From Methanosarcina barkeri str. Wiesmoor (lineage in GTDB: Archaea > Halobacteriota > Methanosarcinia > Methanosarcinales > Methanosarcinaceae), in contig NZ_CP009526.1 of the NCBI RefSeq assembly GCF_000969985.1, forward strand, positions 3,658,001-3,722,000: DNA of 64,000 bases, in the 5' to 3' direction. The number at the start of each line of letters is the position of its first letter. Position 1 is the stretch's first letter. The position numbers were made by a program, and so were the translations under genes. Under the pieces are notes generated by a model. The model saw nothing but the letters and a program-made list of their open reading frames with translations, searched no databases and had not been told where the DNA came from. Below, piece by piece: positions 37,765 through 47,491 of the stretch.

Positions 37765-38217
37765 TCACATCGATTGTCTAGTCTCTATGAGAATAGGGAT
37801 AGTTTCACCGGATTCAGATTTATAGAGAACAGTTTTACCTAATTCAGCGTACAGATATATAACTACTGTAGTTTTACGATCTGGAATTTCTACTTTAGTT
37901 GTATTTGTAATTTGTTTATCCATAGTTACCTTGAATGTATATTCTACATTTCCCCCACGGAGCCGTACACCAAAAGGACGACGTTTCACCAAATCACTTT
38001 TACGCTCCAGAGTATGTGTTTCATTTATTACTGAGTTGTTATTTTTATCAAATACTTCAACTGTCACCTCATGACTCTCCATGTCATGGTTTTTTATTAC
38101 AAAAAATGATGCTGCAGGTCCCATACACATTAATAAGCAAAGAGAAATATAGCTGAATAAAATAGTTACTAGTAGAAATCCTATAATAAGTAATTTTTTT
38201 CTTACGTTACTGACCAA
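37765..38217 (-). CDS. Small membrane-anchored beta-rich protein
   Basis: 150 aa. N-terminal TM (LLIIGFLLVTILFSYISLCLL), then ESHEVTVEVFDKNNNSVINETHTL and EYTFKVTMDKQITNTTKVEI, an Ig-like beta pattern. Convergent with its paralogue at 37038-37484. Function unknown; the pair arose by duplication with inversion. Confidence 0.65.
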   Translation of the reverse strand: MVSNVRKKLLIIGFLLVTILFSYISLCLLMCMGPAASFFVIKNHDMESHEVTVEVFDKNNNSVINETHTLERKSDLVKRRPFGVRLRGGNVEYTFKVTMDKQITNTTKVEIPDRKTTVVIYLYAELGKTVLYKSESGETIPILIETRQSM

Positions 38218-38323
38218 TTAAACCATCTCTGCAATCTTGTATTTCTACTAAACACTACAGAATTTTCAAAAACCTGATATTCTTCGCAGTTTCTCAGCAG
38301 TTTAAATTCAACTTGCTGAATTA

Positions 38324-38473
38324 TTAACTGAAATATACATAGTTTTCAGAATGAAGGGATGATCTATAATTATTAATTGTAGTCACAGAATAGGAGTAGG
38401 CACTTGCAGTTTGTATTGCAAAAGCACAAACGAATACAAAAATTACTACTTTGTAACTAATTTTGTGTTTATC
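38324..38473 (-). CDS. Short signal-peptide-bearing ORF, probably a truncated secreted protein
   Basis: TTG at 38473 follows GAGG by 8 nt and starts MDKHKISYKVVIFVFVCAFA, then IQTASA, a good signal peptide. Only 24 residues follow (YSYSVTTINNYRSS...). Most likely the 5' end of a larger secreted protein whose body was lost. Confidence 0.4.
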   Translation of the reverse strand, partial: DKHKISYKVVIFVFVCAFAIQTASAYSYSVTTINNYRSSLHSENYVYFS

Positions 38474-39284
38474 CAACTGTTTCGCCTCATTTAAATTTTG
38501 GCTCTTTGTGAAAATCTTCAAAGATTGTTATTCACAATTAAGAAAGTGCCAATAACTTTATATAAAAGTTTACAAAGGCATAATCCTATATTCGGCAGGT
38601 CGACATAAGGAATTTAAATATTTTTCCTGATATCGTTTTTGAATATTTGATAAATATACATTAGATTTAAAGCTGGTTAACATGTGGCTCAACTCCCACG
38701 ACACATATAAACACTGAATCATTTTTCCATTAAAGTTTAGTATGAGATATTATGTTTGGAGCATATGTAAACCTCACAACTACAAACAATAAGGGATCAT
38801 CATTTCAAAATCGCCATCAACAAAAAGTATCGAAAATGAAATGTCGACCTGCCGAATATAGGATAATAATATAAACTGCATTCTTTTTAATAAATTTTAT
38901 TTTTTTAAAAATTATTAATTTCTAAAAAATGTTTTTTACCTAAACGCATATGATATTCTTCGAATAATAGACACAAAGAAATGAAAGTACTCTACTTTAC
39001 CCTTTTTTGACTATTGATCTCGTCATTACCCTGGGTAGTAAAGTTGCTCTAATTTTGGTTTTTCAAACCATCGCTAAACTAATCAGTGAATTGCCATACA
39101 AGACTTAAATATGATAAGGAGCAGAAAATCAAAAGGAGCATTGGGGGCCAGTTTTGGTCCTTAATTTCATGCTAAAGAAAAGATATTTGTTTCCGGCCAA
39201 AAAAGACAAAGACTTTAAACTGTACTAAAAAGAATCTTTAAAATTTCGTGTGATTGCCGCAAAAAGAAACGGCAGCCACCACTA
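38474..39284. other. Gap containing a perfect MITE
   Basis: MITE at 38585-38862. The remaining ~420 bp before the ligase stop is AT-rich with no gene seen. Confidence 0.5.
38580..38867. mobile_element. 278-bp MITE with perfect 22-bp terminal repeats and 5-bp target duplication
   Basis: Ends CCTATATTCGGCAGGTCGAC and its exact complement (38585-38606 and 38841-38862); direct repeats ATAAT at 38580-38584 and 38863-38867. No coding capacity. Terminal bases match the right end of the IS1634-like element at 36046-36062, and 5-bp duplications fit that family. Confidence 0.9.
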
Positions 39285-40991
39285 TTACAACCTTTTCAAC
39301 TGCTGGCTATATACCTTTCCAATTCTCTGTATCGTATCGGCTTCTTCGGGGTCTTTATCGTCCCGGATGCGGATAAAGCGTGGAAAACGAAGCGCAAAGC
39401 CTGAATCATAATTGGGGCTTTTCTGGATTTCCTCAAAGGCGATTTCAAGGACTATTTTCGGCCGGATTGCAAATATACCGCCTGCCTCTCCACCTTCCAT
39501 GAGCCCGGAAAGTATCTCTGTGAGTTCCTTTAACTGATCGTCGGTTAGGCCCGTACCCACTTTACCGACTTGGAGAAAACGCAGGGTTTTTGGGTCATAA
39601 CAGGCAACCGTATAAGAACCCAGGAGGTTTGCACGCCTGCCAAATCCCCATTCGGCTCCAACAACTACAAGGTCAAGGGTTTCCATAAGAGGCTTTTTCT
39701 TAAGCCAGTTTTTGCCGCGTTTGCCAGGGGAATAAAACGAATTCGGGTTTTTGACCATAACTCCTTCGTGCCCGGCGTCTAAAGCCTCCTTATAGATCTT
39801 CTCTATAAGATCGAGGTCTCCGGTTATCACCTGTTTGTCCACGGAGATGGACTTTGAATCCTCAACCGAGCTTTCCACGCAGGACTCAAGCGCTTTTCGC
39901 CGTTCAATCAGAGGCAGGTCTATCAGCGTTTTTCCGTTTAAGTACATTATGTCAAAAAGGTTTAGCTGAATAGGGATGCCAAGGGCTTTTTCTTCCACAT
40001 CGTACTTGCGCCGGAAACGTTTAAGGATCTCTTGAAATGCCCTGGGCCTTCCATTTTCGTCCACTGCGACGGCTTCTCCATCAAGAATTGCAGATTCGGC
40101 CTTTACATGTTTGCGGATTATCTCTACAAGGTCAGGGAGGGAATTTGTGACATTTTCAAGCTTTCGTGAAAAAAGCATAACCGAATCTCCAGCCTTATGG
40201 ACCTGGACTCTTGCCCCATCGAATTTCCATTCGATTGCAGCCTCCTTCATTTCCTTTATGTCAGCAACTATGTCAGGGCTGATCTGTGAGAGCATCATCT
40301 TGATCGGGCGGTTGATCTCAATCCCGAGACTCTCTAGGGCTTCCACCCCGCCGTCCTTGGCAGTTGCAGCGACTATCCCCAGGTCATTCGTAACCATAAA
40401 GGCGTGCTCAACCACATCCACAGGCACGGAAAAAGCTTTTGCAATTGCATCTCTTACAACGCCTTCTCCGACGCCTATGCGGAGTTCCTCAAGCGCAAGC
40501 CTGGAGATATATTTTGCTTCCCTTGGAGTTGAGGAAGTAAAGAGGAACTGAAGATTCTTTATCTTAATGTCCTGTGAACCTTTTCCTGAGGCTTCGGAGG
40601 CAATTTTAAAACGGTTATAAACTTCGGTTATTGAGAGTTCGGGCTGTTCTTCGAAAAAAGAGGAAAAAGTAACCTGATTTTTCCTTTTCTCCTTGAGGAT
40701 CAGAAGGGCTGTGTCCCCTATATCTCCGGTAGTCCGAATAAGAGATTCTATACTTTTTACTGGCATTCCGGAGGCTTTGGAAAGGGAAACATACAGCAGG
40801 CTAGTGCCAATTCCCAATTGTTCTCCACTCCAGGCAGGAAAAACCTCACTCATAATAAAATGAGTTGCAATGGGCAGCTCTTCAACATCAACCTTTTTAA
40901 GAAGGTCAGCAACCCGACTTGTAGTATCAATTGTACTCGAGATTTTTTCAATCGCCTGGCAGGTTTCTGCAAATTCCCTGAAACTTGTCAT
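39285..40991 (-). CDS. lig: ATP-dependent DNA ligase
   Basis: 568 aa from ATG 40991 ([14 protein letters not shown]). N-terminal DNA-binding domain, then the adenylation domain with [13 protein letters not shown] (motif I, catalytic Lys), [14 protein letters not shown] (motif III), [25 protein letters not shown] (motif IV) and LKKKPL (motif V), and a C-terminal OB fold ending with [17 protein letters not shown]. Joins Okazaki fragments and seals nicks. Complete archaeal-type length. Downstream of hom on the same strand by 89 nt. Confidence 0.96.
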
Positions 40992-41080
40992 GATCAACGC
41001 AGCTTTTTAATTTTATTTTTCCGAATTCAGGGCAAAACCTGAATTCTTAACCTGAATTCTTAATCTGAATTCTTAACCTA

Positions 41081-42076
41081 TTAATCTCCATAAATTGCGA
41101 TCAGATCGCTAAGAATCGCACTCGCAGTTTCAATCGGGCCTGCACCCTTACCCGTAACCGTAATTTCTCCTGCAAGTTCGGTTTCTACTGACGCCACATT
41201 CAGCGTCCCTCCGACTGCAAGGGGATGGTTGATAGGTACGAGCCTGGGGGCTACATGAATTCTTTCCCTGCTAACTTCACCTATAAGTTTGATAACATGC
41301 CCTTTTTCATAAGCCATCTCAAGAGCTTCAGGCGTAACTTTCGTGATTCCCGTTACCTCAACGTTGTTATAAGTAGCATCAATTCCGAAAATTGCGTTGG
41401 CAAGAATAACGAGTTTGCAGGCTGTATCAATTCCTTCCACGTCATATGTAGGATCGGTTTCAGCAATACCGAGCTGCATGGATTCGGCAAGAATGTCGTT
41501 GTAACTTGCTCTTTCCTCCAGCATTCTTGTCAGGATATAATTACAGGTCCCATTTAGAATTCCTTTGATACTTTTAACCTTATTGCCTGCAAGCACCTCG
41601 TTTACCAGGTTGATAATAGGCATTGACCCACCGACAGTCGCTTCGAACCTGAAATGAGAGCCTGCTGCCTTTGCGGCTTCCATGAGTTCTCTGTACTTAA
41701 GGGTAAGAGGGCCTTTATTGGAGGTAATAACATCTTTTCCGGTTTTGAAGGCCGCAAACATATTCTGCATACCTGCCCCGCCAGTTAGTATATTTGTCGG
41801 GGTAGTCTCGATTACAAGATCATGAGCTACAGATTGGATAACCTCGACTCCAGAGATATTCTCAAGAGCTACCGTTCTGTCTCTCCTCTTCCTGACAAGG
41901 CAGTCGGCAAGATCCACCCCTTCAGGATTAACAGTTGCACCCTTTGAGTCCACAACGGCAACTACTTTTACTTCCAGCCCGATACTTTCCAGATACTCTT
42001 TTTTCATAAGGAATACTTCAGCCACGCCCTGTCCGATTGCACCGAACCCGAGAATGGAGCAGCACACTGTTTTCAT
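41081..42076 (-). CDS. hom: Homoserine dehydrogenase
   Basis: 331 aa. Rossmann motif GFGAIGQGVAEVF, catalytic-region SNKGPLTLKYRELMEAA, LNGTCNYILTRMLE and DPTYDVEGIDTACKLVILAN. Reduces aspartate semialdehyde to homoserine for Thr and Met synthesis. No ACT domain of its own; a separate ACT protein precedes it by 26 nt. Ribosome site AGGAG before the ATG. The 41037-41075 gap after it has a 13-bp repeat CCTGAATTCTTAA three times. Confidence 0.95.
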   Translation of the reverse strand: MKTVCCSILGFGAIGQGVAEVFLMKKEYLESIGLEVKVVAVVDSKGATVNPEGVDLADCLVRKRRDRTVALENISGVEVIQSVAHDLVIETTPTNILTGGAGMQNMFAAFKTGKDVITSNKGPLTLKYRELMEAAKAAGSHFRFEATVGGSMPIINLVNEVLAGNKVKSIKGILNGTCNYILTRMLEERASYNDILAESMQLGIAETDPTYDVEGIDTACKLVILANAIFGIDATYNNVEVTGITKVTPEALEMAYEKGHVIKLIGEVSRERIHVAPRLVPINHPLAVGGTLNVASVETELAGEITVTGKGAGPIETASAILSDLIAIYGD

Positions 42077-42102
42077 GTTTTCAAATCTCCTAAATCTATT
42101 TT

Positions 42103-42606
42103 TCAGGCCTGGATATCAATTGGAAGAACCATAAGCAGGTCTTTTTTTGCCGAGACTTCTTTGAGAATAGCGAGTGCCTTGTGCAAGTCCTCTTTACCGA
42201 CAGCATCGATTTTCATGAGGGCTGAAGAAAGCATATTGATACCTGGCATAGAAAGGGAAAGGTCTACAACCTCAGCAAACCCTGTTCTGTCAATCTCATC
42301 AATAGTATCCTGGATCCCGGTATGGACCACGTGCCCTATGAGTACTACATTTATGCTTTCCCTGAAACGGTGTTCACCGACTCTTACAACTCGAATTCCG
42401 TTTTCTTCAAGTTTAGCCTTTATTGTCTCAATGCTTTCAGGCCTGGTTTCAAGTACAAGCTTTACAGGTACTGTTTTTCTGGGGGTTCTCTTCTGATGAT
42501 GATGTACTACTGTTATCAGGTTAGCCTTACATTCCGAAAGTGGCTGGAGGGCTAAAAGCATCTGCCCGGGTACATCTTTTAATTCAATGTCCATGGAAAC
42601 TCGCAT
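42103..42606 (-). CDS. ACT-domain regulatory protein linked to homoserine dehydrogenase
   Basis: 167 aa with two ACT-like halves: MRVSMDIELKDVPGQMLLALQPLSECKANLITVVHH at the N-terminus and a second module from about residue 85 (INVVLIGHVVHTGIQDTIDEID). ACT domains bind amino acids, so it probably confers Thr feedback on hom. Immediately upstream in the same operon. Confidence 0.85.
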   Translation of the reverse strand: MRVSMDIELKDVPGQMLLALQPLSECKANLITVVHHHQKRTPRKTVPVKLVLETRPESIETIKAKLEENGIRVVRVGEHRFRESINVVLIGHVVHTGIQDTIDEIDRTGFAEVVDLSLSMPGINMLSSALMKIDAVGKEDLHKALAILKEVSAKKDLLMVLPIDIQA

Positions 42607-42998
42607 GTTGTCCCTCGTACATTTTTTAATAATCTCTTGTGCGATTTAAATACTAATTTTACCAGTATACAATGTTCATTCACGCATTATTAAACAGCTT
42701 ACTGTCGGGTTGAGGTGGTATATCGGGATATCCGGCTTTAATCAAGCTATCTAGCCTCTTGAACCTGAATTTCATAACCTGAGTTTCAAATCCGTTCCCG
42801 CGGAGCGGGGTCTTATTACTCAGGTTTGTGATTAGGACATTCATATCGGTAAGCAATTTTGGGCATAAGAGATCGAAAAGAGTGCTCAAATATACCGCGT
42901 ACTCTATTGTTAACTGTTTCTGCTGCTTAGTCAATGAATTCAGTTATATAGTTTACTGTTTATTACCTTACAGTAAAACTTTAGGGTACGGTATCTGC
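42607..42998. other. Intergenic, opposing short frames only
   Basis: An 84-codon minus frame (42680-42934, TTG start) and overlapping plus frames lack any domain or ribosome site. Promoter of the ACT-hom operon must lie in the right part (42607-42670). Confidence 0.4.
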
Positions 42999-44039
42999 TT
43001 ACTCCTTCTTGCTTTCATGTTTGGTCTGTTTGGATATATGTACATCCGGGATACGGATTATATTTCCTCTTCCTCTTTTGAATTTTTCAATTAGACCGCG
43101 CTCCTCAAGGTCCGAGAGCATAAGACTGACTTTGGACTCCGAATAAGGGGATTTTTTTCGCAGTTCTCTCTGGGTGATTCGGTTTCCACTAGCTCGTATC
43201 ATTTCAAGAAGTTCCTTGAGATCCTCAGGAAGATTGAGCTTTGAATGTTCCTTAATTTCTAAATTCGATTTATTAGGTTCATTCTCATGGACAGGATAAC
43301 TCGAGATATTCTGAGCCTCTTCTGTAAGCCTGTTCTGCTGTATATATTTGTCAGTATTGGATGTTTCGGATTTTTCGGCAAACTGCTCAGCGCTCAGTTC
43401 CGAAGTTTCAAGAATGTTTGTGGAGGAATCGATTTCGGCCTCTTCAGAAAATATTTCATTCTTTATGGGGCTTTCAGACTTCGACAGATATGGTTCTTGG
43501 CATTCTTCAGGAAAAGAAGTCTTTGCCGATTTTTGATGCTTCTTTCCTAAAAGATAGGCTGCCAGCAGCAGGGCTAACAGCAGGACTATAAGAACCAGGA
43601 AAGCAGGAGCTAAAACGGCATAGTTAGAGTTTGCCTGAGATACGGGCTCTGTCTCTTCATAATCCAGATAAGGGGCTTCAAAGTTATCCTGGTCCAGAAG
43701 CTCTTCATGAGAAGGTGGGAAAAGGAGGAGATCATGTATATACTCTCCTTCGCCTGAGACCTCAACCTTTTCCTGAGCTGTATAAACTATCTTGTTTCCT
43801 TCAAGATAGCTGGCATTTATTGTATAGATTCCGGGGGTGAGGTTGAAAGAGTACTCCGAATCCGTTGCAATAACATTCTGTTCCGGGGTAGAATTGATCT
43901 CTACAACTGAGTTATTAAGAGGCTTGAAAGTATCCCACTCATAAACTGTCCCGTGAATTGTGGCCGCGATTGCATTTCCCTGAAAGACCATAATGAGAAA
44001 GAAAATAAGTGAGAAACTGCATAGCTTTCTAAAATTCAC
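42999..44039 (-). CDS. Membrane-spanning one-component regulator (exported beta-sandwich domain, TM, cytosolic winged helix)
   Basis: 346 aa. Signal peptide, then a CarboxypepD_reg-like beta domain outside the cell (IHGTVYEWDTFKPLNNSVVEINSTPEQ, about 27-100). TM helix about 141-166 (YAVLAPAFLVLIVLLLALLLAAYLLG). A long acidic linker follows, and a C-terminal winged helix (about 270-335: ITQRELRKKSPYSESKVSLMLSDLEERGLIEKFKRGRGNII). The architecture senses an outside signal and binds DNA inside without a kinase. Divergent from the 44256 secreted protein, a candidate target. Confidence 0.85.
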   Translation of the reverse strand: MNFRKLCSFSLIFFLIMVFQGNAIAATIHGTVYEWDTFKPLNNSVVEINSTPEQNVIATDSEYSFNLTPGIYTINASYLEGNKIVYTAQEKVEVSGEGEYIHDLLLFPPSHEELLDQDNFEAPYLDYEETEPVSQANSNYAVLAPAFLVLIVLLLALLLAAYLLGKKHQKSAKTSFPEECQEPYLSKSESPIKNEIFSEEAEIDSSTNILETSELSAEQFAEKSETSNTDKYIQQNRLTEEAQNISSYPVHENEPNKSNLEIKEHSKLNLPEDLKELLEMIRASGNRITQRELRKKSPYSESKVSLMLSDLEERGLIEKFKRGRGNIIRIPDVHISKQTKHESKKE

Positions 44040-44255
44040 GAAATGTTAAATGGGTTTTTAGCATAAATCTTTTACTTTTCTTTGTAAAGAGATCGTAAAA
44101 ATAACGCACGCCTATTAAAGCTTTGTAAAGGAGTCAAGAAATGTATCAAGCTTGAAAGCTCATATATACCTGTTAATAAGATAAATTCCGAAAAGAATAA
44201 TTATATTTACCTGATCCTTATAAAGTTGTAGTAACTTATAAAGGGAGGCAGTCAG

Positions 44256-45284
44256 ATGAAAAAGTCAAGAATTGTTCAAGATCTGGCTTGTTTTACGATT
44301 ATATTAACCTTGCTCAGTTTGCTGCCAGGAGGCTCCCTCGCTGCCAGAATCTCTTCTGATCATGGAAACGGCAATCAGAACCAGTATATTGAAGGTGCCT
44401 TCGTTTCATACAATGAAACTGATAATGTGGGTGAGAAAAACAGTTCTGAATCCGATGTGAAACAAGAACGGAAGAATCTCAGCACAAAGAACCAAAATAA
44501 TGTTTCAGATTACAAGCAGGAAAGAAAACAATTAGAGGAAGAACTTCAGCTTCATAAGCAAGAGTACAATGAAGCAAAAGAAGATTTTCTCAAAATAAAG
44601 GACCGTATTCGGGCAAAAGAACTTGACCCTAACTCCGAAGAGGCCCTAAATGCCACAAAGTTCTACCTTAATGCAAGTATTAACTATATGATATCTCACC
44701 TTTCAATTGTAGAGAGTAATATGGAATACTCAAGCGGGAACAGAACTGACGAAAAAGTTAGTGCTATAGATGAAAAGATAAAACTGCTTGAAGTTGAAAA
44801 GGCAAACGCTGCAAACGCATCAAGCCAGAAAGAGCTTTTGGTCGTGGTCAGGTCCGTACGCGAAGTATGGAATGATGCTGAGAAAATCAGCCTTTCAAGC
44901 GCAGGACAGACTGTAAGTGAGAAAATTGGAGAATTTCTTGAAAAATCCGAAAATCTCTCTGAAAGACTTGATGTAAAAGTTGAGAACCTGAAAGAGACCG
45001 ACGTTGATACATCTGAAATTGAGGTCAAACTTGCCAGTTACATTTCTTACATTAAATCCGCGCAGGAGAAAAAAGTAATGGCAGATTCCCTATACAGCGG
45101 TGAGAATGTAACCCGGGAAGATATGCGAACTGCGAATAATTACCTTCGTCAGTCCCTCAATGATATCAGTAAAGCTAACAAGTTACTCAGAGAAATTTTC
45201 GGCGAGCTCAAAAATTGCGAAACCGAAGTGGATAATGGAACTGAGGCTAGAAACCTAACAAAAATTAGGGAAAAAAGAGGATAA
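44256..45284 (+). CDS. Secreted coiled-coil protein
   Basis: 342 aa. Signal peptide MKKSRIVQDLACFTIILTLL...LAAR. Strongly charged helical segments follow, including YKQERKQLEEELQLHKQEYN and KIKDRIRAKELDPNSEEALN, with several N-glycosylation sites. GGGAGG ribosome site upstream. Divergent from the membrane-spanning regulator. The last codons lie in the first copy of a 49-bp duplication, which may have changed the C-terminus. No known family recognised. Confidence 0.75.
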   Translation: MKKSRIVQDLACFTIILTLLSLLPGGSLAARISSDHGNGNQNQYIEGAFVSYNETDNVGEKNSSESDVKQERKNLSTKNQNNVSDYKQERKQLEEELQLHKQEYNEAKEDFLKIKDRIRAKELDPNSEEALNATKFYLNASINYMISHLSIVESNMEYSSGNRTDEKVSAIDEKIKLLEVEKANAANASSQKELLVVVRSVREVWNDAEKISLSSAGQTVSEKIGEFLEKSENLSERLDVKVENLKETDVDTSEIEVKLASYISYIKSAQEKKVMADSLYSGENVTREDMRTANNYLRQSLNDISKANKLLREIFGELKNCETEVDNGTEARNLTKIREKRG

Positions 45285-45318
45285 TGGAACTGAGGCTAGA
45301 AACCTAACAAAAATTAGG
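45231..45318. repeat. 39-bp direct repeat with 49-bp period over a gene 3' end
   Basis: GATAATGGAACTGAGGCTAG... ending AAAAATTAGG at 45231-45269 and again at 45280-45318. A weaker third copy plus flank is at 45376-45450. The gene stop (TAA 45282-45284) lies in the second copy. Confidence 0.75.
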
Positions 45319-45795
45319 AAAAAACGACTGAAAAATTACAATTAGTATTGAAAATATAGCAGAGGTAATTAATAGCTAGAAACCTATAAAAAATTAGGTA
45401 TAAGATACTGAAAAACTACAATTAGTACTAAAAATATCGTAGAGATAGTTAATATTTAAATATAATATCATTGGTATTATAGATGTAACGCCGTTAATTT
45501 CCAATTTAACATGATTAATATTAAATACAACATCTTTAGCATTAAAAGTAATAGGATTAATAACCAAATATAACACCTTTAGTTCTAAAGGTAATACATT
45601 TAGTTTTAAGTATGACCTTTTAATTCTAAATGCTTTTAGTACTAAATGTAATATAAGTATTATTTAAGAGATTTAGTTAAGATTAAGTGTTATTCCCCCA
45701 AAATAATTACGAGTTTTAATAAAAGAATAAATCTAGCTCAGGGGATGAGACTGGAAAATTTATTGAAAAAAATTACAGAATTGAGGAGGTAGAAA
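45319..45795. other. AT-rich gap with degenerate repeats
   Basis: Several diverged copies of TTTAGTTCTAAAGGTAATA-like units between 45450 and 45660. The region before 45796 has GAGGAGG as the ribosome site of the lipoprotein gene. Confidence 0.45.
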
Positions 45796-46062
45796 ATGGT
45801 TAAATTCGTTCACCTGCTTGTACTTTTAGCTTTAATTATCTGGCTTGCAGGGTCCGGTTGTGTTGAGAATAGTAAGTCTGAAATAGAGAAGTCAGAAGTA
45901 AACTCAAACGTCGTCGGGGCAGGGAATGGGGTACCAGCTACAGATATGGAAATGGGACTTACACAGGCAGAAATCCAAGAGGTTGATTCTAATATGGCAG
46001 AGCTTGAAGACTTGCTTAAAGAAGCAAGCCCTGAAGAAGAGATAGAAATTGAAGAGTTGTGA
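45796..46062 (+). CDS. Small acidic lipoprotein
   Basis: 88 aa. Hydrophobic leader MVKFVHLLVLLALIIWLAGSGC with a lipobox (AGSGC), so Cys22 is the likely lipidated residue. The mature part is acidic and helical (EVDSNMAELEDLLKEASPEEEIEIEEL). Strong GAGGAGG ribosome site. Function unknown. Confidence 0.75.
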   Translation: MVKFVHLLVLLALIIWLAGSGCVENSKSEIEKSEVNSNVVGAGNGVPATDMEMGLTQAEIQEVDSNMAELEDLLKEASPEEEIEIEEL

Positions 46063-46102
46063 AATAGAAAGAAAATAAGTGAAAAGCTGCTAAAAACCGT
46101 TT

Positions 46103-46429
46103 TCACTTGAAAAACATCTTTTCTTTGTTTTTAACTCTTTGAATTTCTTCTTCCAGTGTTTCTATTCTGGACTCAAGTTCATGCATATCTTTTTTAGTAA
46201 AAATGTCGGTTTTTGATATAGATTCCTGAATCTTCTCAGAGATTTTCTTCTCAAGATCAAGCTTCTGTTTTTTTCTTTCTTCAAGCATGTCCTGGACAGC
46301 TTTTTTGCCTTCTTCCTTACTGATGTCCCCTTTATCAACAAGTTCCTTTACAAGGTCGTTTACCTTATCTTCGGTTATTGCCCAGAGGCCGGCTCCTATA
46401 AGCCCGAGTTTTCTGACGGATTCCCTCAT
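46103..46429 (-). CDS. Phasin/PhaF-like coiled-coil protein
   Basis: 108 aa. N-terminal LGLIGAGLWAITEDKVNDLVKELVDKGDISKEEGKKAVQDML resembles the phasin-family/PhaF-like pattern, followed by a long coiled coil (ESRIETLEEEIQRVKNKEK). In archaea without PHA granules these are uncharacterised. Cytosolic. Convergent with the lipoprotein gene. Confidence 0.7.
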   Translation of the reverse strand: MRESVRKLGLIGAGLWAITEDKVNDLVKELVDKGDISKEEGKKAVQDMLEERKKQKLDLEKKISEKIQESISKTDIFTKKDMHELESRIETLEEEIQRVKNKEKMFFK

Positions 46430-47034
46430 TTATAAACACTCGCTTTTAAATTATCAATCTGGAAAAAACTCACATGAAATAATTCTACATGAAAATAGTT
46501 AATTAATAGATCCAGGGATGTATTAAATACTCCCTATCTAAGAAGTAGGTAATGTCTGGCTTTGGTTGAGATGTCTTGTGCGATCTACTTTCGATGACAA
46601 TTTTCTATTTTGATCCGCACTATGTAACAGTTTTGGGTTTCGATCTACATCATATGAAAGTTTTCTGTTCTTACATTAGTTGTCTGTGTTTTATATAAAT
46701 GTTTTCTGAGTATAGTTATTAGGCTTCTGACTTTATATGACCTGGGCTTGGGTTTTCTTTAAATTAATATTTTCAGAATAACAGGGTTATCATCAAGGAA
46801 ACTATGTATCGAGTTATTTCTGAACTTATTTGCACTTGTATCCGATTAAAACCCAGAGAAAAAAAATTGCCTAAACACTCTTGTTTGCATTAATTTGTAC
46901 TCAAACCCGGTCAAAATTCTGAAAGCAGGCATGATAAAATACCGCTGCATTTGCGTGTTTAACGTTAATAAATTACTTAACCGAATGAAAATATATAAAT
47001 ATATTAATTGATAATGTTACTTGGGGGTAATTCT
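46430..47034. other. Intergenic with Hsp20 promoter
   Basis: AATATATAAATATATT near 46990-47004 is a strong TATA box; GGGGGT (47023-47028) is the ribosome site for the ATG at 47035. Upstream, GATCTAC-containing imperfect repeats near 46570-46660. No gene. Confidence 0.6.
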
Positions 47035-47334
47035 ATGGCAGGAGTTTTAAAAGTTTCACCATCTATATGTGCATATCCTGACGACAAATACGAAAATCTT
47101 GAAATTGAAGTAGTTCTTCCAGGAGTGGATAAAAAAGACATTTCTTTTAAAATTACCGAGGACGGCTTTTACGTAAGAGCCACCAAGGAAGGGGTTGAAT
47201 ATGCGGACAGTTACGCAGTCTGCTGCCCGATAGTCCCGGAAAAAGCAGTAGCCAAGTACTCAAATGGTGTACTTAAAGTTTCAGTACCTTATCAGCAGCC
47301 ATTTGAGAACGCGGTGGATGTAAAAATTGATTAA
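47035..47334 (+). CDS. Small heat-shock protein, Hsp20/alpha-crystallin type
   Basis: 99 aa from ATG 47035, preferred over ATG 47008 because GGGGGT lies 6 nt before it. A minimal alpha-crystallin/CS beta-sandwich: NLEIEVVLPGVDKKDISFKI, YVRATKEGVEY, KYSNGVLKVSVPYQ (GVLxxxxP motif). It lacks the usual long N-terminal arm and IxI tail, so it may be a diverged member with altered oligomerisation. Upstream of rubrerythrin, consistent with a stress role. Confidence 0.8.
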   Translation: MAGVLKVSPSICAYPDDKYENLEIEVVLPGVDKKDISFKITEDGFYVRATKEGVEYADSYAVCCPIVPEKAVAKYSNGVLKVSVPYQQPFENAVDVKID

Positions 47335-47342
47335 GGAAATTT

Positions 47343-47450
47343 AGACTCATGCAGTTGAGCCGAGAAATCAATTGAATTAAACCTCAAACAATTTAAACCA
47401 AGATATTTTTGACATATGTTTTATAATTGATTTTTCAACTGCGTGAGACC
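47343..47450. repeat. MITE-like element related to the AGGACTTACGCA family
   Basis: Ends GACTCATGCAGTTGA and TCAACTGCGTGAGACC; inside, ATCAATTG near the left mirrors ATAATTGAT near the right. It occupies the hsp20-rbr gap and so forms part of the rubrerythrin leader. Confidence 0.7.
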
Positions 47451-47491
47451 AAAAACATAATGTTCAGTTTCATAAAAAAAGAGGTTTTTAA

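Noticed and set aside
42680-42934. 84-codon minus frame between ACT and the membrane regulator
   Set aside because: TTG start, no ribosome site, overlapped by an equally long plus frame, no family recognised.
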